From NCBI RefSeq assembly GCF_000247695.1, contig NW_004624801.1:4042098-4106097 (forward strand): a DNA stretch of 64,000 bases, written 5' to 3'. The DNA comes from Heterocephalus glaber. Its lineage: Eukaryota; Chordata; Mammalia; Rodentia; Bathyergidae. Positions 1 to 10,545 of the stretch are shown here, in pieces (position 1 is the first letter of the stretch; each line of letters opens with the position of its first letter). A program made the position numbers and the translations under genes. Below the pieces are notes generated by a model that saw only the letters and a program-made list of their open reading frames with translations, was not told the DNA's origin and made no database searches.

Positions 1-93
1 TTCACACTGTTAGTGGTTTCTCTTGCTGTGCAGAAGCTTTTTAATAAGAAGAGATCCCACTTGTTGATTGTTTGTGCTAGTTCACGGGCAACT
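1..93 (-). mobile_element. L1 LINE fragment (antisense ORF2 3' region)
   Basis: The first ~93 bases carry the phrase around TTGCTGTGCAGAAGCTTTTT followed by a GATCCCA..TTGTT stretch, which is the antisense of the 3' part of L1 ORF2 in mammals. The element is cut by the window edge, so its size is unknown. No reading frame survives. Confidence 0.75.
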
Positions 94-624
94 GAGTACA
101 CTATTTTATTTCAACCTGAAAGCAATCCTGCAAGACAGGTGTCAATAACATCCTTTTATAGGTGAGCGAACAGGGCTCCAAGCAAATAATTGCCTAACTT
201 GTGCTCTTGCTCAGTGACAGAGCCAGAGCAGAGACCCATGTCCCCTGGCACCTACAGCCTGTCCATACCCACTCCGCTGTGCCTCCCTCCTGGGTTGCTG
301 TCCACCCTGCTGGGAACTCTGGCTAGCTCTCCCTGGCTGGACCCCACCCTGAGGTTGTGTTAGCCAAGGGCATGGGGAGACTTGCCCATAGGACCAAAGA
401 TACCACTGTCCCCCGGTGGGACCTAAGAGGAGAAGCAAGGAAAGAGAATGCTGGAATGGAACTTGGCCCTCCTGTCTGCATGACCTAATAGTCCCAAGGG
501 GCACCTGAGGATGACAGTAGGCTCTTTGCAGGATCCGTGTGCCATGGAGAGGCAGTTGCCATGGGCCAGGCCCTCTGCCCGTCCCCTGGGCTCCTAAGCA
601 GTGTCCAGCCTGTCCCCTGTCATT
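94..624. other. Unique GC-rich non-coding sequence
   Basis: No repeat or gene is recognised here. The short minus-strand open frame near 211-504 has no family resemblance and low-complexity composition, so it is treated as chance. Confidence 0.5.
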
Positions 625-830
625 ACTATTTATTGTTATTGCTGCATTTTATTAGCCCTTACCCTCTGCTGGGCATTAAAGTAAAATGTTCTCTCCTTCA
701 TATCATTACTCAATAGTTTCATGCTAAGGCACAGAGAATCAATGAGGAGGTCAGATCATAGCAACGTGGAGGCCCCTAATGCTGGGAATGGTATAGGAGC
801 CTGGGTTTTATTTGAACTCCACCATCTCAG
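625..830 (-). mobile_element. MIR SINE, degraded
   Basis: Reading the plus strand one sees the reverse-complement MIR order: TTTATTGTTATTG, a CTGCTGGGCA core, an AAGGCACAGAGA segment and finally a CTGGGTTTTATTTGAAC segment matching the tRNA-derived head. Strongly diverged, as expected of this old mammalian family. Confidence 0.6.
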
Positions 831-880
831 ACAAACCCTGTGCAGTGCCTGCCTGACTTCCAAATCTCCCAAGAGCCCAA

Positions 881-1053
881 GGATGAACCCAGGGCCTTCC
901 CACCAAGCTGTATCACCATCCCTTTTTAAATTTTTTTTTTTTTGAGGCAGAGTCTCACTAAGTCACTAAGTTGCCCAGGCTGGGTTTGAACTTGTGATCC
1001 TCCTGCCTCAGCCTCTTAGAGTACTGGGATTACAGGTGTGCACCACACCTGAC
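881..1053 (-). mobile_element. B1-dID composite SINE
   Basis: Reverse orientation: an ID-like segment (GAACCCAGGGCCTT ... ACCAAGCTGTATCACC) comes first, then a T-rich linker, then reverse B1 (GAGTCTCACTAAGTCACTAAG, CTCCTGCCTCAGCCTC, GGGATTACAGGTGTGCACCAC). The fusion of ID-like and B1 bodies through an A/T-rich linker is the defining B1-dID structure of non-murid rodents. Confidence 0.88.
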
Positions 1054-1559
1054 TTCAAGTGTCCTTTTGGATGGGAGGATGGTCAGAGTCAGGGACTCCC
1101 TAGCCTGGGAGGCTGAGGCCAGATACTCTCAGATAGACTTTTCTGCACTCATGAAGGTCTCAAGATCCACACACTCGCCCTGGGGCCTCCCTCTGATTGA
1201 GGCCCTGGTGGGCAAGGAGAAGGCCCCTGGGCACCTGTGAAAAGAAGCCTCTGTCCACCCCACCTTCTGTCTTCAGAATCCATTGCTACCTCTCTCGGTC
1301 AAAATCCATTTGTCCATGGAGCTTTCTGGCCTCGGACACCAGCTTAAATCCTCCTGTTCAGCAATTCTCATTCTCCTGTCCTCCCCTCCTCCACTTGTGT
1401 TTTCCCGTTGGACTCTTGCCTCCCACTTGAGCAGAAGGAGTCCCAGGCAGGCTTTGCCCCTGGGGAGGGAAGGTGGCCTCCTGGCCTCCTGTCCACAGGT
1501 ATTGCCAGCAGGGTGTACTTTTAACAGGCTCCTCCCTGCCCTACCAAACCCAGAGGGGT
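1054..1559. other. Unique non-coding sequence
   Basis: Mixed-composition sequence with no repeat I recognise. Overlapping small open frames near 1197-1561 have no recognisable domain and no splice or promoter context. Confidence 0.45.
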
Positions 1560-1850
1560 GAAATCCTTATGGCTGTTGCTTATTAACAGCACTTGTTGGC
1601 ATTAGCAGGTGAGAATGTGGTGGTAAAATATAGATTAGAAGGGGAAAAGCCAGGAATCGCAATGCCATTTGTCCTGTTCCGAATGTCATTATGCATTCCA
1701 TCGTGGCATATTACCGAGATGATTAGTGGCATCAAATGACTTCTGAAAAATGATTATGTGCCATTAAAAGCATTAGTCGGTCTGAAAGCAGCACAAACAA
1801 ATGGCCATGCAAGGATGAGTCATTAGTGGAGGAGGCTGGGAGATGTGAGG
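1560..1850. promoter_or_regulatory. Candidate conserved non-coding element / enhancer
   Basis: Repeat-free AT-rich block inside a GC-richer neighbourhood. It is dense in TAAT/ATTA homeodomain-type cores (TTATTAACAG, CATTAGCAGG, GATGATTAGTGG, CCATTAAAAGCATTAG, GTCATTAGTGG) and has a POU-like CATTATGCATTCC near 1690. It also retains several CpGs (about 1660, 1680, 1702, 1715), which usually decay in neutral DNA. No open frame of note. The enhancer role is inferred from composition only. Confidence 0.45.
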
Positions 1851-2149
1851 AGGTAGCCGGTGTGCCAGGCAATTAGCACAACCAACAGGTTGGGGGGTAG
1901 GGCCTGGGGAGCCCAGACCCTGCCCTGTGACGGGAGCTCTGGGCCCTATAAGGCAAGGGGCCTGTGGGCTCAGTGCTCCTGGGGAAGGCTGGGGGCCTGA
2001 GGGTTTTGGCTGCTTTTCTGGTAATATGGCGAGCATGCCAATGTTACAGCTATCCCCAGCATCAGGACAGGTGAATGAAGCTGATCCCCCCGCTGGTTAT
2101 AGGGCATGAGATTTGGGAAGACAGAGGTGGGCAGGATGCAGACTTAACC
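1851..2149. other. Unique non-coding sequence
   Basis: GC-rich, no recognised repeat. The small plus- and minus-strand open frames here are complementary shadows without family resemblance. Confidence 0.4.
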
Positions 2150-2560
2150 CAGGAGGTGTAGGATGTGCGGGTGGGATTCTGCTGCGGAAGACCCTTCGGG
2201 GGATTGTTTAATTGACTCCAGAAAAAAAAATTGGCTTGGGAATCACAATGCAATTTACAATGACAAGAACATTGAGAGCAGCTATCATTTGGGAGATTAA
2301 GAAACAGTTTTTGAACATATACCAAAAAAATAGTTTTGATGTGACAGCAAAAGAAGGAACTAACAAGTGAAAAGTGTTGTGTTTCCAAGGCTTTTTTTGG
2401 TGTTTCCAAGTTTTTAAAGCAGCTGAGTCCCAGTCCTTGAAGTCATAGGTGTGTTCCACACTGGGGTTCACTTCCGGGGCAAAGGCTTGCTTTTGGGAGA
2501 CACAAGGAAAGAGCAACCTTGGGCACTGTCCTTCATCTTGATGCATTTCCAGGCTCGAAC
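2150..2560. promoter_or_regulatory. AT-rich candidate conserved non-coding block
   Basis: Repeat-free and AT-rich, containing TTGTTTAATTGACTCC, ATCACAATGCAATTTACAATGACA and a GAGATTAAGAAACAG stretch. These are typical of homeodomain/CEBP-type motif clusters. Two antisense open frames of about 112 aa overlap it but differ in frame and show no domain. Regulatory role is inference. Confidence 0.35.
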
Positions 2561-2704
2561 TCTGGGGGCTTCATCTCTGGAGGGGCACCCCAAACCATGC
2601 TGTACTCATCCTACCACCCAAAGGCTCTAGAACCCTAAGCATCACCTTCCCTCTGGCTCCTCCCCACCTCTCTTCCTTCCTCCTTTCTTCCATTGATGGG
2701 TTGC

Positions 2705-2898
2705 AGGACTAACTGGGAACTGAACCCAGGGCCTTCACACTGAGCCACATCCCCAGCCTTTTTCATTATTTTGTTTTTATTTTTGAAACAAGGTGTCACA
2801 AAGTCACTAAATGGCCCAAGCTGTGATCTATCTCAAAGTCCCCCTGCCTCAGCCTCCCAGCAGACTGGGATTATAAGTGTATGTCATGGGACCTGGCT
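2705..2898 (-). mobile_element. B1-dID composite SINE
   Basis: Reverse ID-like part (GGGAACTGAACCCAGGGCC ... TGAGCCACATCCCCAGCC) is followed by a T-rich linker and reverse B1 (CCCCTGCCTCAGCCTCCCAG, TGGGATTATAAGTGTATG). Both halves are moderately diverged. Confidence 0.88.
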
Positions 2899-4074
2899 CC
2901 TCTTTCCTTTTTTCTTCTTATCCGTGCATTCACACACTCAGCAGTGAGGGGAGACAGCCTGCTCCCAGTCTGTCCTTCAGATGATTGCCAGGTACGCAGA
3001 CCTCAAACCAGCATTGAGCAGCCCTGTCCTAGAGCACGTAGACCAATTGGGAGCCACCATAGCAATAAGCTCCATTTCCAGGCACCAGGTTTGATCTCAT
3101 TCGCCCTCACCTGTGAGGCAGCTATGATGATCTGCATGTTACCAGTGAGAAATCAGGCTCTCCCGGCAGACCTCTGAAGCCAGGACTCACTGGGTTTCCT
3201 ATGGCTACAGTGTAATCCACGTAGACCTCCCTTCCCAGGGCACTCAAGGTCCAGCGGCCTAGCCAAGACTCTGCTGACTCAGGCACCGCCTTTCTAGGCT
3301 TGCTGGGGCCCCTGCTGACCCTGCTGACCATGCCCTCTGTGGCTAAGCAGAGGCTCCAGTGTGACCCCAGTCTCAGGCATTCCCAGGGTCCTCAGCAGTT
3401 CCTGGGGGACCCCCAAGGAAAAGGCAGGACTGGATGTGGTGGAAGCTTGCTTCCTGGTTTGGGACACAGGCTTCACAGACAGATGGGGGCTGAAGCTTGG
3501 CTCCATGACTGTGAGCCACAGGCTCTCAGACCACGTGTGAGAAGGTCCTGGAAAGCGGTCAAGGTCGAAAAGCATCAACACTGGGCCCAGCCCTGCCAGG
3601 GTTGAGGAGCCCTGGTCTGGCTCACGGAGAAAACTGAGGAAACTGAGACTCACGGAGAGAAGCCAATAGTCCAAGGTCCTGAGGCTGAACACATCAGGGC
3701 TGAACACATCAGGAGCCAAATGCCTCTGAAAAGCAGCCTTCAGCCCTCCTGCCTTCCTTTGTTCTCTTCTCTCCCTCCTCTCTTTCACAAAATCTCTGGC
3801 TTCTGCCTGCCACTTCAACTTCAATCAGAGCTACAGAGAAGCAGCAAAGCTGAGGCAGCTGAGGCTGGAGGCTGTCAGCACTGACTGATCCCCATCACAA
3901 GCCACGTTGTGCTGGGCTCTGAGGCCCCGACAGCCTCATCACGCTGTGGCCACCGCTCCATCCTCGGAGGCACAGCGTCCTCCAGCACCAAAAGGCACCA
4001 ACTTCCAAGCAGTCATCCTCTCTCTTCCCTCCAGGCCTCACCAGGGACGCCGACCCATTCCGGAGGAGCCCAGA
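2899..4074. other. Mostly unique sequence with a weak MIR trace
   Basis: A diverged reverse MIR may occupy about 3088-3185 (CCTGTGAGGCAGCTATGATGATCTGCATGTTACCAGTGAGAAATCAGG pattern seen in pieces). A perfect 15-bp-spaced duplication of GGCTGAACACATCAG lies at 3683-3712. No exon-like feature is seen in the 176-aa minus-strand frame 3294-3824. Confidence 0.4.
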
Positions 4075-4380
4075 CATGTTGTTCTTCATCTTTATCGAAC
4101 TTGGCTTTGCTGTTCATGTTGCTTTGAGGGGAGAAGGCTGTGACAGCAGCTCGGAAATACTGGCTGAAATTGTTTTTCCCACTCCTTACCTCGTTCCATT
4201 AGAAAAACATGAAATCTCTTTCCTCTACTTCTTTTATTTTTTCCATCTCGCTAAGACAGAGAGCGAGGTGATATTTGACAATGACTCTGTTTGTGTCTCG
4301 GCTACAACAGGTCATGAATGTTTGTGAGCTTAGTCTGCTGAAGTTCAAGTCCACCTGCTGCAAAACTTTCAAAGCAACCA
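4075..4380. promoter_or_regulatory. Candidate conserved non-coding block
   Basis: Repeat-free, balanced composition with retained CpGs (near 4098, 4152, 4190, 4230, 4263, 4299) and motif-like runs TTTATCGAACTTGGC, CATTAGAAAAACATG, GATATTTGACAATGACTC and AACAGGTCATGAATG. Short open frames exist on both strands and are not gene-like. Regulatory role is inferred. Confidence 0.35.
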
Positions 4381-4794
4381 TTTGTATGATCCCTGCTTCC
4401 TAAGCTGACTGCTCTTTATCTCCTTCTTGACACTCAAAAAAAAGGATAAGATGCCTGTCTAGAAGTTCTTCAAAATGTCTAACTTCAATCTCTCTTGCTG
4501 CAGCTCAGTCTTTTTGAGTTAAACAAATTCCCATCATCTCTGCAGAAACTAATAATGCGCAAGGACATTACAATCAGTCTCTCAGCAACAACTAGCCACA
4601 GGCAGCCTTCTACTTCATTTTGGATGTGGATGTTAAGGCCTGCCCAGCACCCAGAGGACTCAGCACACATATTGACATCCTCTCCTTGAGAACCAAAGCC
4701 ACAGGCACATGGCTGGAATGATCAGCTTCCTGCATGTCTCTGTACAGAACCACCAGCAGTTCCCAAATGCTAGGCCACCTTGGAGTCACCTACT

Positions 4795-5060
4795 GACAAA
4801 GCGTGTGTCCCCTGAAATTCATGAAGAAGCTGTAACTCCACATGTGATGGTCCATTGGGACGTAGTAGGTCTACATGAGGTCACCAGCGTGGAGACCCCA
4901 GGCCAGGATCAGTGTCCTTACCAGAAGAGACACCAGAGTACTCACTGTCCCTCTCTCCCCGATGTGAGGACACATAGAGAAGACAGCTGTCTGCAAGCCA
5001 GGATGAGAGGCCTCACCAGTCCCCAACCACATTGGCTGCAGAGTACAAAATAAAGACAAA
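4795..5060 (+). mobile_element. MLT1-type (ERVL-MaLR) LTR fragment
   Basis: Plus-strand order matches MLT1 LTRs: TGTCCCCTGAAATTCATG, AACTCCACATGTGATGG, ACATGAGGTCA, CCTTACCAGAAGAGACACCAG, GATGTGAGGACACATAGAGAAG, CTGCAAGCCAGGATGAGAGG. The polyadenylation-signal end is poorly preserved near 5050. A solo, decayed LTR; no internal region. Confidence 0.75.
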
Positions 5061-6104
5061 AGGAACCCTCTCCCTAATCTGTCAATACCCTAACTGATTT
5101 CCACGGCCCAACAGAATGGTGTCCCCAGGCAGCCTCTGTGAATCCACCAGGGTTGTGCCCGAGGCTGTGTGTGGGGCCTGTGACTGTGCTGTCTGCCTTT
5201 TTCCAAGAGAAGGGAATGTCCACGGCCACCACAGAGGTCATCCTGACCAGCACTGCTGCAGGCAGCCAGCTGGGGAGGCTCCACTTCCAGGAGGAGCAGC
5301 TGGGGATTGCCAGGGGCTCAGGACCCCTGGCTGACACTGAGCAGTTGCCTTGGGGACGCTGGCAGAGGTAGCTTTTCTGGCTAGCCGAGGTAAACAAGGG
5401 AAGGCTGCTGAGGGGAATGAGAAGAGACTCACCAGGCCACAAGAAGCCACCTGCAAAATTGCTCACAAGCAATCTGACTATCTTTAAGAGATGTGTCCTT
5501 TCTCCATGAGCCCTAGCAACTAGGTAGCAGGGACAGGATAGAGGGGTGAAGTGGGGGAAGCACTTTATTGCAGCCCCATGCATTAATCTCCATTTAACCC
5601 AGGAAATGGGGCTCAAGTCCACCCAAGCCTGTGTAGATGGTTACTGAAAATGCCAAACTTGGGGCTGGCACCGTGAGTGGGGGTGGGGCTACCTGACCGT
5701 GTCCTTGAACCACCTACCCCTACTCTACCTAGAATGACCTCCTCAGTCACAGGTCCTGCCTGACAAGGATTCTGGTCAGTTTGCCTGGCTGTCACTTGTC
5801 ATTTGTACCTGTGGTGACCCACAGTCTAGGTGTTTCTCAGATTGGCAAAGGTTCAAAACCCTTCCCCAACATCCCTGAGAAGTGATGGCATCCTAGGTGG
5901 TCCCTGACCCAGAGGGCCTGACATAGGCTCTTGGCTGGATCCCCTTACGCCCCACACCCCAACTGGCCAGGGAAACAAGCAAGCTTTTGCCAAACAAGCC
6001 ATCAGCTACTTCTTACACATGTAAATTGAAGACCACTTAGAAATGAAAACATTCAGGCCTCCTTCTGCCCGAGGGGCCATGTACAGCCCCAATCTGTAGC
6101 CGGA
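5061..6104. other. Unique non-coding sequence
   Basis: GC-rich stretch with no recognised repeat. The 182-aa minus-strand frame 5074-5622 is the longest in this part; its translation has no signal, domain or motif I recognise and several competing frames overlap it, so it is regarded as chance. Confidence 0.4.
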
Positions 6105-6877
6105 TGCTATAGTTTAGATCCAGAATGTTCCCAAAAGTCTCATGCTCAGAGCCGGAGATTTTGCAAGGTGACTGAATCGTGAAGGCACTGCACTCATATA
6201 TGGATTCATCCATTGATGACCTCAGAGCTGGCTTAATTACTTTCTCATCACTGGGGCACAATACCTGATACCCACAACTTAAAGAAAGAGAGGATTATTT
6301 TGGCTCACTGGTTACAGTCCATGGTCGGCTGTTTCCAAGGCAGAAAATGGCGTGGCAGAGGAAAAGCTGTTCACATCATGGTGGCCAGGGTGCAGAGAGA
6401 AAAGGGAGAAGCTGGAGAGGAAGAGAGACCCTTCCAAGTCACAGCCCCAGTGACCTGCCTCTTCTGACCAGACCTATCTCCTAACAGCAAGTCAGCTATA
6501 TCACCCTCCTGTTGTAGTCACCTTCTAAAATCCCTGCCTGTGAGCACATGAGGCCTTTGGGGGAATTTCTCCACCCAAGCTGTTACAATAGTTAAATGTA
6601 CCATTAGGAGGAGGGGCCCTTTTGGTTGGAGGAGGTGTCTCTGAGGACTGGCCTTTGGAAGATGCACCTCCCTCTCAGGCTTCTCCTCTCTCTGCTTCCT
6701 GGCTGCCATGAGGTGCGTAGCTTTCCTCCCCTGTGCCCTTCCACCGTGATGTTCCTGCCTTGGCGTCAGCAGACTATGGACTAAATCCCCTGAACTGTGA
6801 GCCAGGTTAAACCTCTCCTCCTGTAAGTACTGGGTGTTGGAGTTTGTGTCCCTGGGATGAGAAAGCTGACTAATACA
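6105..6877 (+). mobile_element. MaLR-type LTR interrupted by a second LTR
   Basis: The 5' part (6105-6228) begins TGCTATAGTTTAGATCC and runs through AAAAGTCTCATG and ATGGATTCATCCATTGATGA. The 3' part (6588-6877) has the strings CTTCCTGGCTGCCATGAGG, GTGATGTTCCTGCCTT, CTGTGAGCCAGGTTAAACC and ends GACTAATACA. The same order, uninterrupted, occurs at 19992-20400, which proves the break. The inserted sequence is itself an LTR in reverse orientation. Confidence 0.8.
6229..6587 (-). mobile_element. MaLR-type LTR nested in a same-family LTR, opposite strand
   Basis: On the plus strand it reads as the reverse complement of the family: ACTTTCTCATCACTGG, ACAATACCTGATACCCACAACTTAAAG, GATTATTTTGGCTC, a ..CATCATGGTGGCCAGG stretch, then CATGAGGCCTTTGGGGGAA near the end. 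Flanks give only a weak 5-bp target duplication (agagc / atagt), so the boundaries are approximate. Confidence 0.75.
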
Positions 6878-7502
6878 CTGAACAAAATCTTGGCCCACCC
6901 CTCAGCTGTCCCAGTGTCCTAGCAGTCAGGTCTCACAGCCCCCTCTCATCTCCCAAGGCTAGGCCTGAGAATAGAGGAAGAAAATAGCATCTCCACACAA
7001 GCCCAGGTCAGGACAGGGGCCCTCAGCCTAAGCCCTGCAGAGCTGAGTGACAAGCCAAGGCGAGGCTGTGAAATGGGAGCTGAAGGAACTAAGAAAATCT
7101 TTCACCTCTCCTGTTAGTTTGCCAGGAAGTAGTATTTTGAATATCAAAGCTGAATATTAGCTCATTTTCCTCTCTGCCTTCCCCTGTGGCCACCTCAATC
7201 CTTTGCCCCCAGGCTGGTTTTACCCCTAAAGAGACCCCAGTGTTGGCTTGGGCTGCTGTGTGTGTGGCTCCACAGCCATGGAGCAAGTCACATTAACACT
7301 CTGCCAGCTCGCTGCTTGTTCTTGGTCTGTGTCAGGGAGAGTGAGCTGGGGACAGTTGCTGGACAAGGTATGAGGTGCAGGAGTCCGTGTCAGTGCTGTG
7401 CTGCTGTTTCACCATTCGGATGTTTGTGATTGGTACCCAGTACACACCATGGCCCTCCTGTGAGCAGAGCACATCCATTCTGAGTGTGTTCCAGAATCCC
7501 CC
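6878..7502. other. Unique non-coding sequence
   Basis: No repeat or gene recognised. Small open frames only. Confidence 0.4.
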
Positions 7503-7900
7503 TGTGTCTTATTCACTTTTCTCATCACAGAGACAAAATACCCTACACCCATATCTTAAAGGAGGAGAGGTTTATTTTGACTCACAGTTTTTAGAACATT
7601 AACTCTATAGCTGGCTGGCTCAAGGGTAAAAAGGTCTTGTCATGGAGGAAAGCTACCGTGCATCATAGTGACAAGGAAGCAGGGAGAGAAGAGTGAGCCA
7701 TGGATGGAGACAGATACTTCCGGGTCACGCCCCAGTGACACACCTCTTCCACCCAGGCCCCACCACCAGACAGCACATTCAGCTACTGAGCTCATTAGTG
7801 GATGAATCCTCTGATAAATACCCTGGAACAATCGGCTCCTAAATGCCCTGATTCTGGGCTCAGGACTATTTTGGGAGACAGTCTAATCTAAACCACATCA
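7503..7900 (-). mobile_element. MaLR-type LTR, reverse
   Basis: Reads as reverse complement of the family on the plus strand: CACTTTTCTCATCACAGAGA, CAAAATACCCTACACCC, GAGAGGTTTATTTTGACTCAC, GTGACACACCTCTTCCACCC, GGCCCCACCACC, and ends with a TCTAATCTAAACCACATCA segment. A solo LTR with no internal retroviral sequence. Confidence 0.8.
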
Positions 7901-8480
7901 CCTGATCAGTGGATCAGCTTGAAGCTAACCAGGCGGCTGCCTGGCTGATGGATGGTCCAGGGACCAGCTCAGGGCCGCAGCACAGCGGATGCTGAGTGGA
8001 GAACAGATGTTCACATCCATCTGATTCTCTTCCTGGAGGGTCCAAGACTGCACCCCTCCTGATGCAGACAAACGGGCCATGTCCACACCACCGAACTCTC
8101 ACCACACCGAAATGCCCACATGGGCCGCTTTTCCCCAAGACAATTGCATTTTGGGCTGGATGTGCCTGGTGACATCTGCAGAGGGCCTCGGAGTACATAT
8201 AGGAGACCGTGGCAACCCTGCCCCTCTCTGTGCTGGTCCAGCCACACCAGCCTTAGAGACCGAATCCTGCCTGTTGTCTTTGTCCCTGTACTCGATCAAC
8301 TGTGACACCTCTGTTGGCTGCTCCTACCAATGACCAGGGCTAAATGCCACTGCCATAATGACCACCCCCAATCAACACCACCATCCTGCAGCAGACACAG
8401 TTCCATCCAGGAAGCATCTCGGGGCCCAGGTGCTTGAGTGATGCTTCACAAGCACTGCTGAGAGACTCCTGTGGGATCTC
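7901..8480. other. Unique non-coding sequence
   Basis: No repeat recognised. The several overlapping small open frames here are mutual shadows with no family resemblance. Confidence 0.4.
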
Positions 8481-8575
8481 TTGGGTATGTGGTGTTATTC
8501 CCATTTTATAGATAAGAAAACCAAGGCCCTGACAGGAAAAATGGATCAAGGTCACACCACTAGGAGACTGGACTG
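8481..8575 (-). mobile_element. MIR SINE fragment
   Basis: The reverse MIR core is clear: GTTATTCCCATTTTATAGAT, AAGAAAACCAAGGCCCTGAC, ATCAAGGTCACACCACTAGG. Confidence 0.75.
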
Positions 8576-8642
8576 TGGTACTACATTTTGGTCTGCTTAG
8601 CAAACTTCCTCATCTTCCAGAGTGTTGAAGGATAACTTTAAA

Positions 8643-8670
8643 TATACATATATATATATATATATATATA
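8643..8670. repeat. (TA)n microsatellite
   Basis: Alternating TA with one interrupting C near its start, about 28 bp. Confidence 0.95.
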
Positions 8671-8716
8671 AAGACCTTGACCCTCATACTTTAACACATG
8701 CTAAAGATTTTGACTT

Positions 8717-8800
8717 TTTTTTTTGGTATCGGGGATTGAACTCGGGTCCTTGCGCTTGCACAGCAGGCGGTGAAAGCACTGAGCTAAATCCCCAGCCCTA
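8717..8800 (-). mobile_element. ID SINE, reverse, GTACC-type subfamily
   Basis: Poly-T then GGTATCGGGGATTGAACTCG (reverse B box), CTTGCGCTTGCACAGCAGG and GAGCTAAATCCCCAGCCC (reverse A box region). Flanked by the direct repeat TTTGACTT at 8709-8716 and 8801-8808, the target-site duplication. The near-intact body and duplication suggest a fairly recent insertion. Confidence 0.93.
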
Positions 8801-9184
8801 TTTGACTTATTATTAATGAGGCAACCAAATGTAACAACCAATCCAAAGAAGTCTGGAAAGCATAAATTTGTATGGGGTAAAGGAAAGTAGAAATGAATCT
8901 ACAAATACACCCAAAAAGCCTTTTTCCTCAGGGAAGAGTGGAGTCAATGCAGGCACTGGATAGGATTTATTTGCATGTCTATAGACAAGAGTTATTTTAC
9001 ATTGTTATCAGGTATGTGCAACTTACAGAGTCATAAAATAGCCCAGAGGCACTAAATGGCTAGAATGAAGGGCTGTAAAGGCATGCTCTAAACAGCCCTG
9101 TTTGCCATTGGCAACTCCAAAGATCTCTTTTGCTTATTCCAAACTTTCACACAGAGTGCTGGTCTGAGGCCACCCTGTGAGGAT

Positions 9185-9945
9185 GTGTTAGAAACTTAAT
9201 CCCCAGATTCATATGTTGATTAAGGAGTGGTAATGGGGGCTCCACCCTCATGAATGGATTAATGCCCTTATCACCCAGAGTGGTGTCATGGCTTATATCT
9301 AGATGTCCCCCTAAACCCCATGTGGTCATAGGTGGGGAGTTTCAAAGATGGCTGGATTAGGGTGTGTGAATGTGGATTAAGGGTGTGGTACTAGGATTAA
9401 GGATGTGGATAATGGAAGCCCTACTCTGGATATGGGTGGCATCAACCAATAGGCTTGCAGCCTGGATAGAATATAAAAAGAGGAAAGAGGCTTGCTGCTG
9501 CTACTTGCTGCTTCTCTGTCTCCTTACTGCTTGCCATGGACTGTTTCTCCTCTGCGACGCCTCTCTGCTATGCCGCCCTGCCTTGGAGTCAGCTGACTAT
9601 GTACTGAAACCTCTACAGCTGTGAGCTAAATAATCCTTTCCTCCTTTAACTTTGGGTGTCAGGTATTTTATCTTAGCAACAAGAAAAATAACTAAGACAA
9701 GTGGGTCAGTTATCATGAAAGCAGGTTATTATAAAGTAAGCCAGACCCTCACTTTGCTTTGTTCTTTCAGGTACTCCCTCACCCTTGTCCTCTGATACCT
9801 TCTGCCATGTGATAGCACAACAAGAAATCCCTGCCAGATGCCACTGCCTTGATATTGGACCTCACCTCCAGAACTGTGAGAAATGAATTTATTTTCTTTA
9901 TAAATTACTTAGTCTGTGGTATTCTGCAATAGCAGCAGAAATGAG
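9185..9945 (+). mobile_element. MLT1/MST-like LTR interrupted by a younger LTR
   Basis: The 5' part (9185-9283) has CTTAATCCCCAGATTCATATG, GGGGGCTCCACCCTCATGAA and TGGATTAATGCCCTTATC. The 3' part (9700-9945) has TTATCATGAAAGCAGGTTAT, CTTCTGCCATGTGATAGCA, CTTGATATTGGACCTCACC, CAGAACTGTGAGAAATGAAT and CTTTATAAATTACTTAGTC. The order is that of a single MaLR LTR split by the element at 9284-9699. Confidence 0.85.
9284..9699 (+). mobile_element. MaLR-type LTR with perfect 5-bp target duplication
   Basis: Begins TGTCATGGCTTATATCTAG and ends AACTAAGACA, with the identical pentamer AGTGG on both sides (9279-9283, 9700-9704). Five-bp duplication and TG...CA ends fit ERVL/MaLR integration. Two relatives of the same family lie at 59788 and 60847. 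It contains an apparent AATAAT-type polyadenylation region near 9627 and no coding sequence. Confidence 0.9.
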
Positions 9946-9955
9946 AGAAGGGGCA

Positions 9956-10165
9956 AGAAATTGAGTGTGGTGGTACACACCTGTAATCCTAGCTACACAA
10001 AAGGCTGAGGTGGGAAGGCTTCATGTTCAAGGCCAGCCTGAGAACTTAGTGAAGCCCCAGCTTCAAATAAAATTTTAAGGGCTGAGGATGTGGTTCAGTG
10101 GTACAGCACTTGCCTAGCATGTGTGCATCCCTGGATTCAAACCCCAGCACTGAGAAAGATAGACA
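9956..10165 (+). mobile_element. B1-dID composite SINE
   Basis: Plus orientation: GTGTGGTGGTACACACCTGT, AATCCTAGCTAC, GGCTGAGGTGGGAAGGC (B1), then AAATAAAATTTTAAGG linker, then ID part GGCTGAGGATGTGGTTCAGT, TTGCCTAGCATGTGTG and ATTCAAACCCCAGCACTG. A short GATAGACAGACAGACTGAC tail follows. Confidence 0.93.
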
Positions 10166-10359
10166 GACAGACTGACACACAGAGCAAGTACTTAAATAAG
10201 GTCTAAATGATCTCAGTGTCCTTAGTGGTTAATATCAAGTGTGGGCATCAGAATTTTCCCTGGCAATTGACTCATGGGCTAAGGGAGAGAAACAATGGTC
10301 TCAGCAGTACAGTCAGTATGTGGAAGAGAAGGGACATAGATCCCGACATGACTGAGCAG

Positions 10360-10545
10360 ACACACATGTCAGGCACTACTTCACATACTTCGAATGCATT
10401 AATTCTTTTAATCCTTGGAGCTGACCTGTGAAGAAGAGTTTGTTGCCATTCAATCCAGGAGACAAGGAAGCTACGGAACATGCCCAAAGTCACATTGGTA
10501 ATAAGAAGCAAAGCCAGATGCAAACACAGGCAGATTCTAGAGTCT
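10360..10545 (-). mobile_element. MIR SINE
   Basis: Reverse MIR order: GTCAGGCACTACTTCACA, AATTCTTTTAATCCTTGGAG, GGAGACAAGGAAGCTACGG, GCCCAAAGTCACATTGG. Confidence 0.75.

Noticed and set aside
5074..5622. 182-aa minus-strand open frame
   Set aside because: No recognisable domain, several overlapping rival frames, and no promoter or splice context.
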